A DNA stretch of 64,000 bases from Hymenobacter sediminis (GCF_003231285.1 NZ_QKNS01000006.1:310001-374000), one strand, 5' to 3'; shown: positions 41,932 to 51,347, counted from the stretch's first letter. Made by a program: numbers and translations. The notes: generated by a model not told the origin, from the letters alone.

Positions 41932-44900
41932 ATGCTTGCACTCTTCATTCGCCGGCCGGTTCTCTCGCTGGTGATTTCCCTGTTTATCACCTTCCTGGGC
42001 GGGCTGGCGCTATTCTCGCTGCCCATTACCCAGTTCCCGGATATCGTGCCGCCCTCGGTGACGGTAACGGCCCGCTACACCGGCGCCAACGCCGAGGTGT
42101 GCGCCAAGGCCGTGGCTACTCCGCTGGAGCGCGCCATCAACGGGGTGCCGGGCATGACCTATATGTCGTCGGTGAGCAGCAACAGCGGCCTGACGGTGAT
42201 AACCGTGTTTTTCCAGGTGGGCACCGACCCCGACCTGGCGGCCGTGAACGTGCAGAACCGGGTGCAAACCATCATCGACGAGCTGCCGGAGGAGGTAATT
42301 CGGGCGGGGGTAAGCACCGAGAAGGAGGTAAACAGCATGCTGCTCTACCTCAACGTGATGAGCGAAGACCCCAAGGTGAACGAGAAGTTCATCTACAACT
42401 TTGCCGACATCAACGTGCTGCAGGAGCTCAAGCGCATCAACGGGGTAGGCTTTGCTGAAATCATGGGCCAACGCGAGTACTCCATGCGCGTGTGGCTGCA
42501 GCCCGACCGCATGGTGGCCTACAATGTATCGGCGGAGGAAGTGGTGGAAGCCATCCGGGCCCAGAACGTGGAGGCGGCGCCGGGTAAATCGGGGGAAAGC
42601 TCGGGCCAGGATGCCCAGATGCTGCAGTACGTACTGCGCTACACCGGCAAGCTCTTCGAGCCCAAGCAGTACGAGGACATTGTGCTGCGGGCCAACCCCG
42701 ATGGCTCGGTGCTGCGCCTCAAGGACGTGGCCCAGGTGAAGTTCGACGTGCTCAGCTACGGCATGGTGTCCAAGATTGACGGCAAGCCCTCGGCGGCCAT
42801 CATGCTCAAGCAGCGCCCCGGCTCCAACGCTTCCGATGTAATCAAACAGGTGAAGGAGCGCATGGCCGAGTTGAAGCAAACGTCCTTCCCGCCCGGCATG
42901 ACCTACAACGTGGCCTACGACGTGTCGCGCTTCCTCGATGCTTCTATTCATGAGGTGTTGCGGACCCTGGTGGAGGCCTTCCTGCTGGTGTTTGTGGTGG
43001 TGTACCTGTTCCTGCAGGACTGGCGTTCTACCCTCATTCCGGCCCTGGCCGTGCCGGTGGCCCTGGTGGGTACGCTGTTCTTCATGCAGCTGCTGGGCTT
43101 CTCTATCAACCTGCTCACGCTGTTTGCCCTGGTGCTGGCCATTGGTATTGTGGTTGATAACGCCATTGTGGTGGTGGAGGCCGTGCACGCCAAAATGCAC
43201 GAAAAGCACCTTTCCGCCATGAACGCCACCCTGGAAGCCATGTCGGAAATCGGGGGCGCCATTGTGGCTATTACCCTGGTAATGTCGGCGGTATTCGTAC
43301 CGGTTTCGTTCATGGAAGGGCCGGTGGGCGTGTTCTACCGCCAGTTCTCGCTCACGCTGGCTATTTCCATCGTCATTTCGGGGGTGAATGCCCTGACCTT
43401 GACGCCCGCCCTGTGTGCCCTGCTGCTCAAGCCCGTGGAACACCACGAGGGTAAGAAACAGGGGCTGATGGACCGGTTTTTTGCCGGCTTCAACCGCCGC
43501 TATGAGGCCCTGGCCACCCGCTACCAGTGGCTGGTGCGCACGGTGGCTAACCGCCGCATCATCACCATTGGCTTGCTCATCGGCTTCTGTCTGGCTACCT
43601 GGGGCGTGAACTCCATCCTGCCCGCTGGCTTCATCCCGACCGAAGACCAGGGCATGATTTACGTGAACGTGACCACGCCGCCTGGCGCCACCGTGGAGCG
43701 CACCGAAAAAGTACTGGATGAAATCCAGAAGGTAGCGGCCAAGCTGGGCCCGGTAGAATCGGTGTCGACGCTGGCCGGCTACAGCCTCATGAATGAGGTA
43801 GCGGGTGCCTCCTACGGCATGGGCATGATTAACCTTAAGACCTGGGACGACCGCAAGGAATCGGTAACCGACCTGATTGCCCAGCTCAACGAGCAAACCA
43901 AGCACCTCCACGACGCCGACATCCAGTTTTTCCCGCCGCCTACCGTGCCCGGCTTCGGTAACTCCAGCGGCTTCGAGCTGCGCCTGCTGGATAAAACCGG
44001 CCGCGGCGACCTGCCCGCCACCGCCAAGGTAGCCAACGAATTCATCACAGCCCTCACCAACACCCCGGCCGTGGGCGGGGCCTTCACCGGCTTCGACGCC
44101 AGCTTCCCCCAGTACCTCATCCACGTCGATCAGGACCAGGCGGCCAAAAAGGGCGTGACGGTGGACAAGGCCATGAGTACTCTGCAAACCCTGATGGGCT
44201 CGTTCTACGCCTCCAACTTTATCCGCTTCGGGCAGATGTACAAGGTGATGGTGCAGGCCGCGCCCGGCTACCGCACCAGCCCAGAGGACGTGCTGAAGAT
44301 GTACGTGAAAAACGACCGGAACGAGATGGTGCCCTACTCCAGCTTCGTGCGCCTGGAGCGCGTGTACGGCCCCGAGCAGCTCACCCGCTACAACATGTAC
44401 ACCTCGGCCATGCTCAACGGCGACGCGGCCCCCGGCTTCTCCTCCGGCGACGTGATTAAGACCATTGAGGAGGTAGCGGCCAAGGAGCTGCCCCGCGGCT
44501 ACAGCTACGAGTGGAGCGGCATGACTCGGGAGCAAATCCTGAGCGGTGACCAGGCCATCTACGTGTTTGCGGTGGTGCTCTTGTTCGTGTACCTGTTGCT
44601 GGCGGCTCAGTACGAAAGCTTCCTGCTACCCCTCCCGGTTATCCTGAGCCTGCCCACCGGCATCTTCGGCGCCTTCCTGTTCCTGAAGCTGCTGGGCCTG
44701 GAAAACAACATCTACGCCCAGGTTTCGCTGGTCATGCTCATTGGTCTGCTGGGCAAGAATGCTATTCTCATTATTGAGTTTGCAGTGCTCAAGCGCAAGG
44801 AAGGCCTCTCGGCCCTGGAAGCGGCCGTGCAGGGCGGCTATTCTCGCCTGCGCCCCATCCTGATGACCTCCTTCGCCTTCATTGCCGGCCTGATTCCCCT

Positions 44901-45099
44901 GACCATTGCTACCGGGGCCGGTGCCCTGGGCAACCGCTCCATCGGCACGGCCGCGGCGGGCGGCATGTTCATCGGCACCCTGTTCGGCGTAATTCTGATT
45001 CCGGGCCTCTACGTGCTGTTTTCAGGCCGGGATAAGAAGGAAAAGAAGCGCAAGCAGCTCGCCGAACCCACCGAAACCCTGGAACCCGCCCACGCTTAA
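41932..45099 (+). CDS. RND multidrug efflux permease, HAE1 family
   Basis: 1055 aa from ATG 41932 (MLALFIRRPVLSLVISL); the ORF upstream to 41806 is repeat B3. Twelve TM helices with two large periplasmic loops are recognisable. The TM4 proton-relay region GIVVDNAIVVVEAV has Asp, and GLLGKNAILIIEFAV in the second half has the conserved Lys. The motif FPDIVPPSVTVTARY is typical of AcrB-like pumps. It exports hydrophobic or amphiphilic compounds by proton antiport as a trimer. Gaps of 298 and 295 bp to the adaptor and channel genes are both filled by repeats. Confidence 0.95.
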   Translation: MLALFIRRPVLSLVISLFITFLGGLALFSLPITQFPDIVPPSVTVTARYTGANAEVCAKAVATPLERAINGVPGMTYMSSVSSNSGLTVITVFFQVGTDPDLAAVNVQNRVQTIIDELPEEVIRAGVSTEKEVNSMLLYLNVMSEDPKVNEKFIYNFADINVLQELKRINGVGFAEIMGQREYSMRVWLQPDRMVAYNVSAEEVVEAIRAQNVEAAPGKSGESSGQDAQMLQYVLRYTGKLFEPKQYEDIVLRANPDGSVLRLKDVAQVKFDVLSYGMVSKIDGKPSAAIMLKQRPGSNASDVIKQVKERMAELKQTSFPPGMTYNVAYDVSRFLDASIHEVLRTLVEAFLLVFVVVYLFLQDWRSTLIPALAVPVALVGTLFFMQLLGFSINLLTLFALVLAIGIVVDNAIVVVEAVHAKMHEKHLSAMNATLEAMSEIGGAIVAITLVMSAVFVPVSFMEGPVGVFYRQFSLTLAISIVISGVNALTLTPALCALLLKPVEHHEGKKQGLMDRFFAGFNRRYEALATRYQWLVRTVANRRIITIGLLIGFCLATWGVNSILPAGFIPTEDQGMIYVNVTTPPGATVERTEKVLDEIQKVAAKLGPVESVSTLAGYSLMNEVAGASYGMGMINLKTWDDRKESVTDLIAQLNEQTKHLHDADIQFFPPPTVPGFGNSSGFELRLLDKTGRGDLPATAKVANEFITALTNTPAVGGAFTGFDASFPQYLIHVDQDQAAKKGVTVDKAMSTLQTLMGSFYASNFIRFGQMYKVMVQAAPGYRTSPEDVLKMYVKNDRNEMVPYSSFVRLERVYGPEQLTRYNMYTSAMLNGDAAPGFSSGDVIKTIEEVAAKELPRGYSYEWSGMTREQILSGDQAIYVFAVVLLFVYLLLAAQYESFLLPLPVILSLPTGIFGAFLFLKLLGLENNIYAQVSLVMLIGLLGKNAILIIEFAVLKRKEGLSALEAAVQGGYSRLRPILMTSFAFIAGLIPLTIATGAGALGNRSIGTAAAGGMFIGTLFGVILIPGLYVLFSGRDKKEKKRKQLAEPTETLEPAHA

Positions 45100-45106
45100 A
45101 GAACGT

Positions 45107-45359
45107 GGCTCCCCTCCTCAGATGATTCCGCGCATCAAGCGGCGAGGGGTTGGGGGTGGTCGATGATGACAGAACAAAATCGTTGTCATGCTGAGCGGAG
45201 TCGAAGCATCTCTCCCTCTGGCTAATCAATAGCACCAGCAACGTCAGCACGCGAGATGCTGCGGCTGCGCATCCTGGCTTGCTGCGCCACATGCTCAGCA
45301 TGACAAGCGCGAGTCGTCCTACCCCCATCAACCACCCCTCCTCTCCAAGGAGGGGAACC
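45107..45359. repeat. Composite: family B copy B4 enclosing family A copy A9
   Basis: B4 left arm (45107-45165) and degenerate right arm (45326-45359) enclose a whole family A element. The left arm contains the module CGCGCATCAAGCG (45129-45141) in place of its inner palindrome. Confidence 0.85.
45184..45305. repeat. Family A repeat, copy A9 (hybrid)
   Basis: The left side (CATGCTGAGCGGAGTCGAAG, then CTCTGGCTAATC) matches one subtype and the right spacer (ACGTCAGCACGCGAGATGC) the other. An extra hairpin with GGCTTGCTGCGCC (45276-45288) sits in the right arm. Confidence 0.85.
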
Positions 45360-45394
45360 AGATTTTAGCTTTTAGCTCTAGCCTCGCTAGTCCC

Positions 45395-46891
45395 ATGACC
45401 TTACCAAACCCGATACGCCCCCTCACCCACCGTGTACTACCGGCCCTGGCCGCGCTAGCCCTGGCCGCCAGCTGCCGGGTAGCGGCGCCCACCGTGCAGC
45501 CCACGGCGGCCACCATGCCGGCAACTTTCCCGACCACCGCCGCTACCACTGATTCTACTTCGTTAGCCGATCAGCCCTGGCGGCAGTTTTTCGGGGACCC
45601 GAACCTGGTGGGGCTGATTGATACGGCCCTGCAAGCCAACCCCGATTTGCGCACGGCCATTCAGCGTATTGAAATTGCGCGGGCCAACCTGCAAGTGCAG
45701 CGCGGGGCCCTGCTGCCGACTGTAAATGGGGTAGCCAGCGCCGGCGTAGAGAAGTTCGGTGATTACACCCTCAACGGCATCGGCAACTACGACACCAACC
45801 TTTCGCCCAACATTGAGGGTAGGCAGCGCATCCCCAACCCTACCCCCGATTTCTTTCTGGGCCTGCGCAGCTCCTGGGAGCTGGACCTCTGGGGCAAGCT
45901 GCGCCAGCGTCGGCAGGCCGCTTACCTGCGGGTGCTGGCCTCCGAGAAAGGTCGGCACTTGGTAGAAACGGCCTTGGTGTCTGAAGTAGCGCGGCTGTAT
46001 TTCAACCTGCTGGGGCTGGATAACGAACTGGCCGTGCTGAATAAAAACCAGCGCCTGCAGGAGCGCGCCCTGGAAATTGTGAAGGTGCAGAAGCAAGCCG
46101 GCCGCGCCAACGAGCTGGCGGTGCAGCAGTTCACGGCTCAGCTGCTACGCACCCGTAGCCTGGAAGCCGAGGCCCAGCAGCGCATTGCCGCTTCCGAAAA
46201 CGAGCTGAACCGCCTGCTCGGCCGCTACCCCCAGCGCATTGCCCGGGGCCTACCCATTCTGCAGCAGCCCCTGCCCACCCAGGTACAGGCCGGCCTGCCC
46301 GCCAGTATGCTCCTGCGCCGCCCCGATGTGCAACAGGCCGAGCTAGAGCTAGTAGCGGCCCGCGCCGATGTATCGGCGGCCCGTGCGGCCTTCCTGCCCT
46401 CGCTCACGCTCACGCCCTTTATCGGCGTGAATGCCTACCGCGCCTCGGTGCTGTTTAACTCTCCCGGCTCCCTGGCCTACGGGCTGCTGGCCGGCTTGAG
46501 CGCCCCCCTGATCAACCGCAACGGCCTGAAAGCCGACCTGCGCCGCTCGGCCGCCGAGCAGCAGATTGCCTACAACGACTACCAGAAAGCGGTGCAAACC
46601 GGCTTCGAGGAAGTAAGCACCAGCCTGCGCGGCATTGGCAACTACCAGCGCATGTTTGAGCTGCAGCAGCAGGAAGTAGAAGCCTTGAACAAGGCCGTGA
46701 GCGTGTCCGATGACCTGTACAAGGCCAACTACGCCTCTTACTTGGAGGTAGTTACCGCCCAGCGCAGCGTACTGGATGCCGAGCTGAACCTGACCAACAC
46801 CCGCCGCCAACAGTTCCTGCTGCTCATCGACCTCTACCGAGGCCTGGGTGGTGGCTGGACGCCCGCACCGGCCGCGGAGCCTCAACGGTAG
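45395..46891 (+). CDS. TolC/NodT-type outer-membrane efflux lipoprotein
   Basis: 498 aa. Lipoprotein signal (VLPALAALALAASC). Two homologous outer-membrane-efflux repeats: an N-terminal half opening WRQFFGDPNLVGLIDTALQ, NPDLRTAIQRIEIARANL, and a C-terminal half with MLLRRPDVQQAELELVAARA. It forms the trimeric exit duct for the pump encoded upstream. Long helical segments and the FLPSLTLTPF strand are typical. The start at 45395 follows repeat B4/A9. A strong terminator closes the operon 100 bp downstream. Confidence 0.95.
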   Translation: MTLPNPIRPLTHRVLPALAALALAASCRVAAPTVQPTAATMPATFPTTAATTDSTSLADQPWRQFFGDPNLVGLIDTALQANPDLRTAIQRIEIARANLQVQRGALLPTVNGVASAGVEKFGDYTLNGIGNYDTNLSPNIEGRQRIPNPTPDFFLGLRSSWELDLWGKLRQRRQAAYLRVLASEKGRHLVETALVSEVARLYFNLLGLDNELAVLNKNQRLQERALEIVKVQKQAGRANELAVQQFTAQLLRTRSLEAEAQQRIAASENELNRLLGRYPQRIARGLPILQQPLPTQVQAGLPASMLLRRPDVQQAELELVAARADVSAARAAFLPSLTLTPFIGVNAYRASVLFNSPGSLAYGLLAGLSAPLINRNGLKADLRRSAAEQQIAYNDYQKAVQTGFEEVSTSLRGIGNYQRMFELQQQEVEALNKAVSVSDDLYKANYASYLEVVTAQRSVLDAELNLTNTRRQQFLLLIDLYRGLGGGWTPAPAAEPQR

Positions 46892-46990
46892 TTACTATAG
46901 TCTACAGCAAAACGGCCGGCCTCGTCAGCTGACGAAAGCCGAAGAGCAGCAGGGCTTTTCTTGGGCATCTGCGCCGTTATTGCAACCTTA

Positions 46991-47039
46991 CCGGGGTAGT
47001 GGTACTCTTTTCGGAGCATCACTACCCCGGTTTATTTTT
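46991..47039 (+). terminator. Terminator of the RND operon
   Basis: Stem CCGGGGTAGTG / CACTACCCCGG (46991-47001 and 47020-47030) followed by TTTATTTTT. The T-rich tail also contains a TATTTTTG box (47033-47040) that could serve the next gene. Confidence 0.8.
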
Positions 47040-48825
47040 GCTACGCTCTATCTGCCTGCTGCTGGCGCTGGTGCCTCTTACAGCCGCCGCGGCCCCCTCT
47101 CCGCTACCCCGCTCGCCCCGCGAAACCCGCAACCTCACGGCCCTAATCAAGCTAGTGGGCGACGTGAAATACTTCTACCCCAACCGCCACACGGCCCGCC
47201 TGAGCTGGGAAACCGTGCTGGTGCGCAGCATTCCGGCCGTGCGCCGGGCCCCTACCGATGCCGCCCTGGCCCGCACCCTCGACAGCTTGCTTCGGCCCCT
47301 GGCCCCGGAAGTACGCATCCAGGTAGTGCCCGCGGCCGCCCCGGTTCCGGCGGCACCCTTACCGGCTGCCCCGGCTTACTATTTCTGGGAGCACCACGGG
47401 TTAGGGCTCGATAAAACTGGCCTGCCGGTGGTGCGGGTGATGATGCGCCTGGCCGGTCTGCCCTACGCCAGTGCTATCCGGGAGGAACCAAAGGCAGTGG
47501 TGGACAGCCTGTTCCCTGGCGGCCAGCACCAGTACGTAGCCGCCCTCACCGATTCCGTGCGCCTGGTGCTACCCCTCGTGCTGACTCAAACCCAATACCG
47601 GCAGCCGCTGCAGCGCCAACAGGGGCGCCGGGTCCGGCGGCTTATGCCATCCGAGTCCTCCCACCAGCTGGCTACCGTGATGCTTACCTGGAACATTGTT
47701 CAGCACTTCTATCCCTACCGCGAGGTGCTGGCCGAGGCGCAGTGGGAGGCCGCCCTACCCCTGGCATTGCAACAAGCCGCTAACACGACTACCCAAGCAG
47801 AGCTTTTGCAGGCGTGCCGGGTTCTACTGGCCCGCTTGCCTGACCGCCATGTGCGCATGAGCCCCAAAACCCGCACCGGCCTTTCCATTGTACCACCGCC
47901 CTGGGCCCTGCAGCTAGCCTGGGTCGAAGGGCAAGTGGTGGTGCGCCAGTCGCCACAACGGCTGTGGCCGGCGTTGGCACCGGGCACGGTGGTAACGCAA
48001 GTCAGCGGCCGCCCCGTAGCTGAGCTTCTGACCCAACTTGAGGGCACCATTCCGGCCACCAGCCCCGTAGTGGCCCGGCAATTAGCCACCGAAGCCCTGC
48101 TATCTGAACTGGCAGCCATGGCGCCCACCACAAACCTAACCCTGCAGGACAGCTCAAGGGCTTTGTATTCCTATCCCCTCGCTTTCAAAACCGCGAAGGG
48201 CAGCCTGTACCAGTTGCCGCCGGTGCGGGAGGTAGCTCCCGGCTGCTTTTACCTGGATGCCGCCCGCCTGCGCTACGCAGATTTCCGGCGGGCCTTACCC
48301 CAACTGCAGGCGGCGCGGGCCTTGGTGGTGGATATCCGCCAGCGCCCTACCTACGATTTGCTGCGGATACTACCTCACTTCTCCCCTCAGCCCCTTCTGC
48401 CCGATAGCACGGCTACCCCCGTGCTTCGGCAACCCAATTTCTACCACGCCACTTTTCGCGGAGCCGCCGCCCGGTCCCAAGCGCCGCAACTGCCGCTCCT
48501 CCCGGCTCCAAAGGCCTTCTTGGTGGGCCCGCACACCTACAGTTACGGCGAAACCATTGCGGAGCTGGTGCATCGTCACCAGCTGGGGCTTTTGGTAGGC
48601 CAGCCTACTGGCGGCACGAACGGGGAAATGAACTTTGCGGCTGTGGGCCGTGCCTACCTGCTCAGCTGGACGGGGCGGCGGGTTATGCATCGGGGGGTAG
48701 GGTATCAGGGCACCGGCATTGCGCCAGACATTTTGGTTACGCCTACACGGCAAAACATCCGGCTGGGGCAGGACGCTGAGTTGGCCCGAGCTCTAGAGTT
48801 GCTACAGTCAGCTGCGCCCCGGTAG
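46999..48825 (+). CDS. Secreted S41-family (C-terminal-processing-type) peptidase
   Basis: 608 aa if started at GTG 46999, but that codon lies inside the terminator hairpin; the TTG at 47038 gives a clean signal peptide (LLRSICLLLALVPLTAAAA) and is more likely. A helical N-terminal half is followed by a PDZ-like region (about 300-350) and an S41 core with VDIRQRPTYDLLRIL and the catalytic Ser-Tyr-Gly-Glu in GPHTYSYGETIAELV, then VGQPTGGTNGEMN. Substrate unknown. It is followed by a gap of 183 bp with no recognised feature. Confidence 0.85.
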   Translation: MVLFSEHHYPGLFLLRSICLLLALVPLTAAAAPSPLPRSPRETRNLTALIKLVGDVKYFYPNRHTARLSWETVLVRSIPAVRRAPTDAALARTLDSLLRPLAPEVRIQVVPAAAPVPAAPLPAAPAYYFWEHHGLGLDKTGLPVVRVMMRLAGLPYASAIREEPKAVVDSLFPGGQHQYVAALTDSVRLVLPLVLTQTQYRQPLQRQQGRRVRRLMPSESSHQLATVMLTWNIVQHFYPYREVLAEAQWEAALPLALQQAANTTTQAELLQACRVLLARLPDRHVRMSPKTRTGLSIVPPPWALQLAWVEGQVVVRQSPQRLWPALAPGTVVTQVSGRPVAELLTQLEGTIPATSPVVARQLATEALLSELAAMAPTTNLTLQDSSRALYSYPLAFKTAKGSLYQLPPVREVAPGCFYLDAARLRYADFRRALPQLQAARALVVDIRQRPTYDLLRILPHFSPQPLLPDSTATPVLRQPNFYHATFRGAAARSQAPQLPLLPAPKAFLVGPHTYSYGETIAELVHRHQLGLLVGQPTGGTNGEMNFAAVGRAYLLSWTGRRVMHRGVGYQGTGIAPDILVTPTRQNIRLGQDAELARALELLQSAAPR

Positions 48826-49008
48826 CACACGAAGAATAAGCACAGATACGGGTACTACCGCGTATCGAACCAGAGGAGTTAGCCTTCCTAGCAAGCTGAA
48901 CTACAGGGCCCTTTCAGGTGAACTGTGGGCTAACAGAATCTGGGGAAGGGCTCAACACCGGCGGCCTGCCCCGCGTATTTCCTGCGTCCACCACCAACCA
49001 CCTTTCTC

Positions 49009-49881
49009 ATGGCTACTTCCCCTTCTCCTGCCACTACCTTCCGCCTGGGTGGCGATTTGACCATCAACCGCATGGGCTACGGCGCCATGCGCATCACCGG
49101 CGACGGTATCTGGGGGCCACCCCAGGACCACGACGAAGCCATCCGGGTACTACAGCGGGCCGTGGAGCTGGGCATCACCTTCATTGACACCGCCGACAGC
49201 TACGGCCCCAACGTATCGGAGGAGCTAATTGCCGAAGCCCTGCACCCCTATAAGGCGGGGCTGATTATTGGCACCAAGGGCGGGCTGCTGCGCACCGGCC
49301 CCAACCAATGGCCCATTGACGCCAGCCCCAAGCACCTGCGCGAGGCCCTGGAAGGTAGTCTGCAGCGCCTCAAACTTGATAAGATTGACCTCTACCAGCT
49401 GCACCGAGTTGACCCCGAAGTGCCCTTTGAGCAAACCCTGGAGTTTCTGCAGCAGGTGCAGGAGGAAGGCTTGGTGAAACACATTGGCCTCTCGGAAGTA
49501 ACCGTGGAGCAGATTCAGCAGGCCCAGCAGTACGTGAAAGTAGTGTCGGTGCAGAACATGTACAGCGTGGACAACCGCAAGTGGGAGGCCGAGCTGAACT
49601 TCTGCGAGAAAAATGGCATGGCCTTTATTCCGTGGTATCCGCTGGCTGGCGGCAATGAAGAGGCCCTGAGCAAGCTGACCAAAATTGGGCAGAAGTATAA
49701 CGCCAGCAAGCAACAGGTGGCCCTAAGCTGGCTGCTGCACCGCTCCCCCAACATCCTTCTGATTCCGGGCACCTCCAAGGTGAAGCACTTGGAAGAAAAC
49801 GTGCAGGCCGCTTCCCTAGCCCTCACCCTCGACGACATGGCCGAGCTGGAAAACCTCGGCGGCTCTTCGGACCCGGAATAA
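49009..49881 (+). CDS. Aldo/keto reductase
   Basis: 290 aa, NADPH-dependent (beta/alpha)8-barrel enzyme. Catalytic tetrad visible: Asp and Tyr in DTADSYGPNVSEELI, Lys in IIGTKGG and His in LYQLHRVDP. The nucleotide-binding C-terminal loop contains LIPGTSKVKHLEENV. It reduces aldehydes or ketones; specificity cannot be told. Looks monocistronic with its own terminator. It resembles plant- and actinobacterial-type AKRs of the oxidoreductase YajO-like group more than the minus-strand AKR at 52.3 kb. Confidence 0.93.
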   Translation: MATSPSPATTFRLGGDLTINRMGYGAMRITGDGIWGPPQDHDEAIRVLQRAVELGITFIDTADSYGPNVSEELIAEALHPYKAGLIIGTKGGLLRTGPNQWPIDASPKHLREALEGSLQRLKLDKIDLYQLHRVDPEVPFEQTLEFLQQVQEEGLVKHIGLSEVTVEQIQQAQQYVKVVSVQNMYSVDNRKWEAELNFCEKNGMAFIPWYPLAGGNEEALSKLTKIGQKYNASKQQVALSWLLHRSPNILLIPGTSKVKHLEENVQAASLALTLDDMAELENLGGSSDPE

Positions 49882-49899
49882 GCCGCCCACTGTAACCTC

Positions 49900-49955
49900 A
49901 AGCCCGGTTCGTACGAAGCACTACCGTAGTTCTTCGTATGAACCGGGCTTTTTCG
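49900..49955 (+). terminator. Terminator after aldo/keto reductase
   Basis: 18-bp stem AGCCCGGTTCGTACGAAG / CTTCGTATGAACCGGGCT (one wobble pair) followed by TTTTT. Confidence 0.9.
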
Positions 49956-50025
49956 TGGCTGCCCACGTTGGCAGTGACTACGAAAATGCCTCTACCCTTT
50001 CTTTTTCCCTACCCCCTTCTCAGCT

Positions 50026-50532
50026 ATGAACCACTTTCTTTTCACGAGCCTCGCGCTAAGTGCGAGCTTGTTGGCGCACGCGGCCACCGGACAAACGGCC
50101 GCCAAACCCGCCGCACCCAAGTACGTGCGCACGCCCACCGGCTTTCTGATGGTGCTGCGCCAGGGCGACAATGTGCTGCAGGAATTAGAGCAGCTGACTA
50201 CCCGGGAAAAGATTCCGGGGGCCAGTTTGGCCGGCATCGGGTTTGGGCACCCTACGTTCGGCTTCTGGAACGCTCAGACCAAAACCTACGACCCCAAAGC
50301 CTTCCGCGACGTGGAAATGGCCAGCCTCACCGGCAGCATAGCCTGGAAGGAAGGCAAGCCAGCCCTGCACCTGCACGGCGTAGCCGCCGACAAAACGTTT
50401 GCCACCGTTGGGGGCCATATTCTGGCGCTGGAAGTGGGCACGGGCTCCATGGAAATTACCGTAACTGTGCACCAGCAGCGACAGATCCGGGAAATAGATG
50501 AGCGCAACGGGGCCACGGTGATGAGCTGGTAA
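50026..50532 (+). CDS. PPC/DUF296-domain protein with a signal peptide
   Basis: 168 aa. A Sec signal (MNHFLFTSLALSASLLAHAATGQ) is followed by one PPC (DUF296) domain: GFLMVLRQGDNVLQELEQL, GASLAGIGFGHPTFGFW, a metal-site-like LHLHG and GGHILALEVGTGSMEITV. PPC domains in plants belong to AT-hook DNA-binding proteins and in bacteria are mostly cytoplasmic. An exported version is unexpected and suggests a non-DNA role such as ligand or metal binding in the periplasm. No partner gene adjoins. Confidence 0.9.
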   Translation: MNHFLFTSLALSASLLAHAATGQTAAKPAAPKYVRTPTGFLMVLRQGDNVLQELEQLTTREKIPGASLAGIGFGHPTFGFWNAQTKTYDPKAFRDVEMASLTGSIAWKEGKPALHLHGVAADKTFATVGGHILALEVGTGSMEITVTVHQQRQIREIDERNGATVMSW

Positions 50533-50569
50533 AGTCCCTGCACCCACTAATCGGTAGCGGCGGCGTGCG

Positions 50570-50577
50570 TACCTTGC
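50570..50577 (+). promoter_or_regulatory. TACCTTGC promoter-like box
   Basis: Same octamer as at 26045 and 36512; 44 nt before the YgjP-like start at 50622. Confidence 0.4.
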
Positions 50578-50621
50578 GTAGTGGTTGGGCCGCCTTTATC
50601 TGGCCTGACTGCCGTGTTTAG

Positions 50622-51347
50622 ATGAGTAAAACCATACAGATTGGCGAGTTGGCCGTGGAAGTAGTGCGTAAGGCCATCCGGACCATGCGCGTAACAGTGT
50701 ATCCGCCGGAAGGCCGGGTGCGCGTGGCTGTACCCTTGCGCCTACCCGAGGAAACCCTGCATCAGTTTGTCCTTTCCCGCCAAGATTGGATTAAGAAGCA
50801 CCAGGCGCGGTTTGCCGCCCTACCCCCGCCCGCGGCCCTAACCTATTGCACCGGCGAAACGCACTTCTACCAGGGCCGCCCCTACGAGCTACGGGTGCAT
50901 GCCACCACCAACCGCCCCCGCGTGGTTCTCACCGAAGAGCACCTGGACCTGCACGTAGCGGAATCGGCTACCGATGAGGAGCGCGCCGCCGTACTCAGCG
51001 CCTGGTACCGCGCCCGCCTGAAAGAGCAGATTCCGGCGTTGCTAGCTCACTGGGAGCCGCTTGTGGGTGCGCGGGCTGAGGCTTGGGGCGTGAAGCAGAT
51101 GCGCACCCGCTGGGGCACCTGCAACATTGGAGCCCGCCGCATCTGGCTGAGTCTGGAGCTAGCCAAAAAGCCTCCGGGTTGCCTTGCGTACGTGGTGGTG
51201 CACGAGCTGGTACACCTGCACGAGCGCCTGCACAACGCCCGCTTCTGGGGCCTGATGGACCAGTTCATGCCCGACTGGCGCCAGCATAAAGCCGCCCTGC
51301 AAGCCAACCCCACCGGCCAGCAACCCACCGGCGACGACGCAGACTAA
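50622..51347 (+). CDS. YgjP-like (SprT/M48-type) zinc metallopeptidase
   Basis: 241 aa, cytoplasmic. The zinc site HELVHLHERLHNARFW (HExxH plus a third His) lies at about residues 190-205. The N-terminal beta domain opens IRTMRVTVYPPEGRVRVAVP, and MRTRWGTCNIGARRIWLS is the family's conserved block before the helix with HE. Proteins of the YgjP/DUF45 type are often linked to type I restriction modules or DNA repair; there is none here. Monocistronic, followed by repeat A10. Confidence 0.93.
   Translation: MSKTIQIGELAVEVVRKAIRTMRVTVYPPEGRVRVAVPLRLPEETLHQFVLSRQDWIKKHQARFAALPPPAALTYCTGETHFYQGRPYELRVHATTNRPRVVLTEEHLDLHVAESATDEERAAVLSAWYRARLKEQIPALLAHWEPLVGARAEAWGVKQMRTRWGTCNIGARRIWLSLELAKKPPGCLAYVVVHELVHLHERLHNARFWGLMDQFMPDWRQHKAALQANPTGQQPTGDDAD

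Noticed and set aside
42010..44535. 841-codon minus-strand ORF opposite the RND permease
   Set aside because: A high-GC shadow frame with His/Gly/Val-rich composition and no domain, lying fully within a certain gene.
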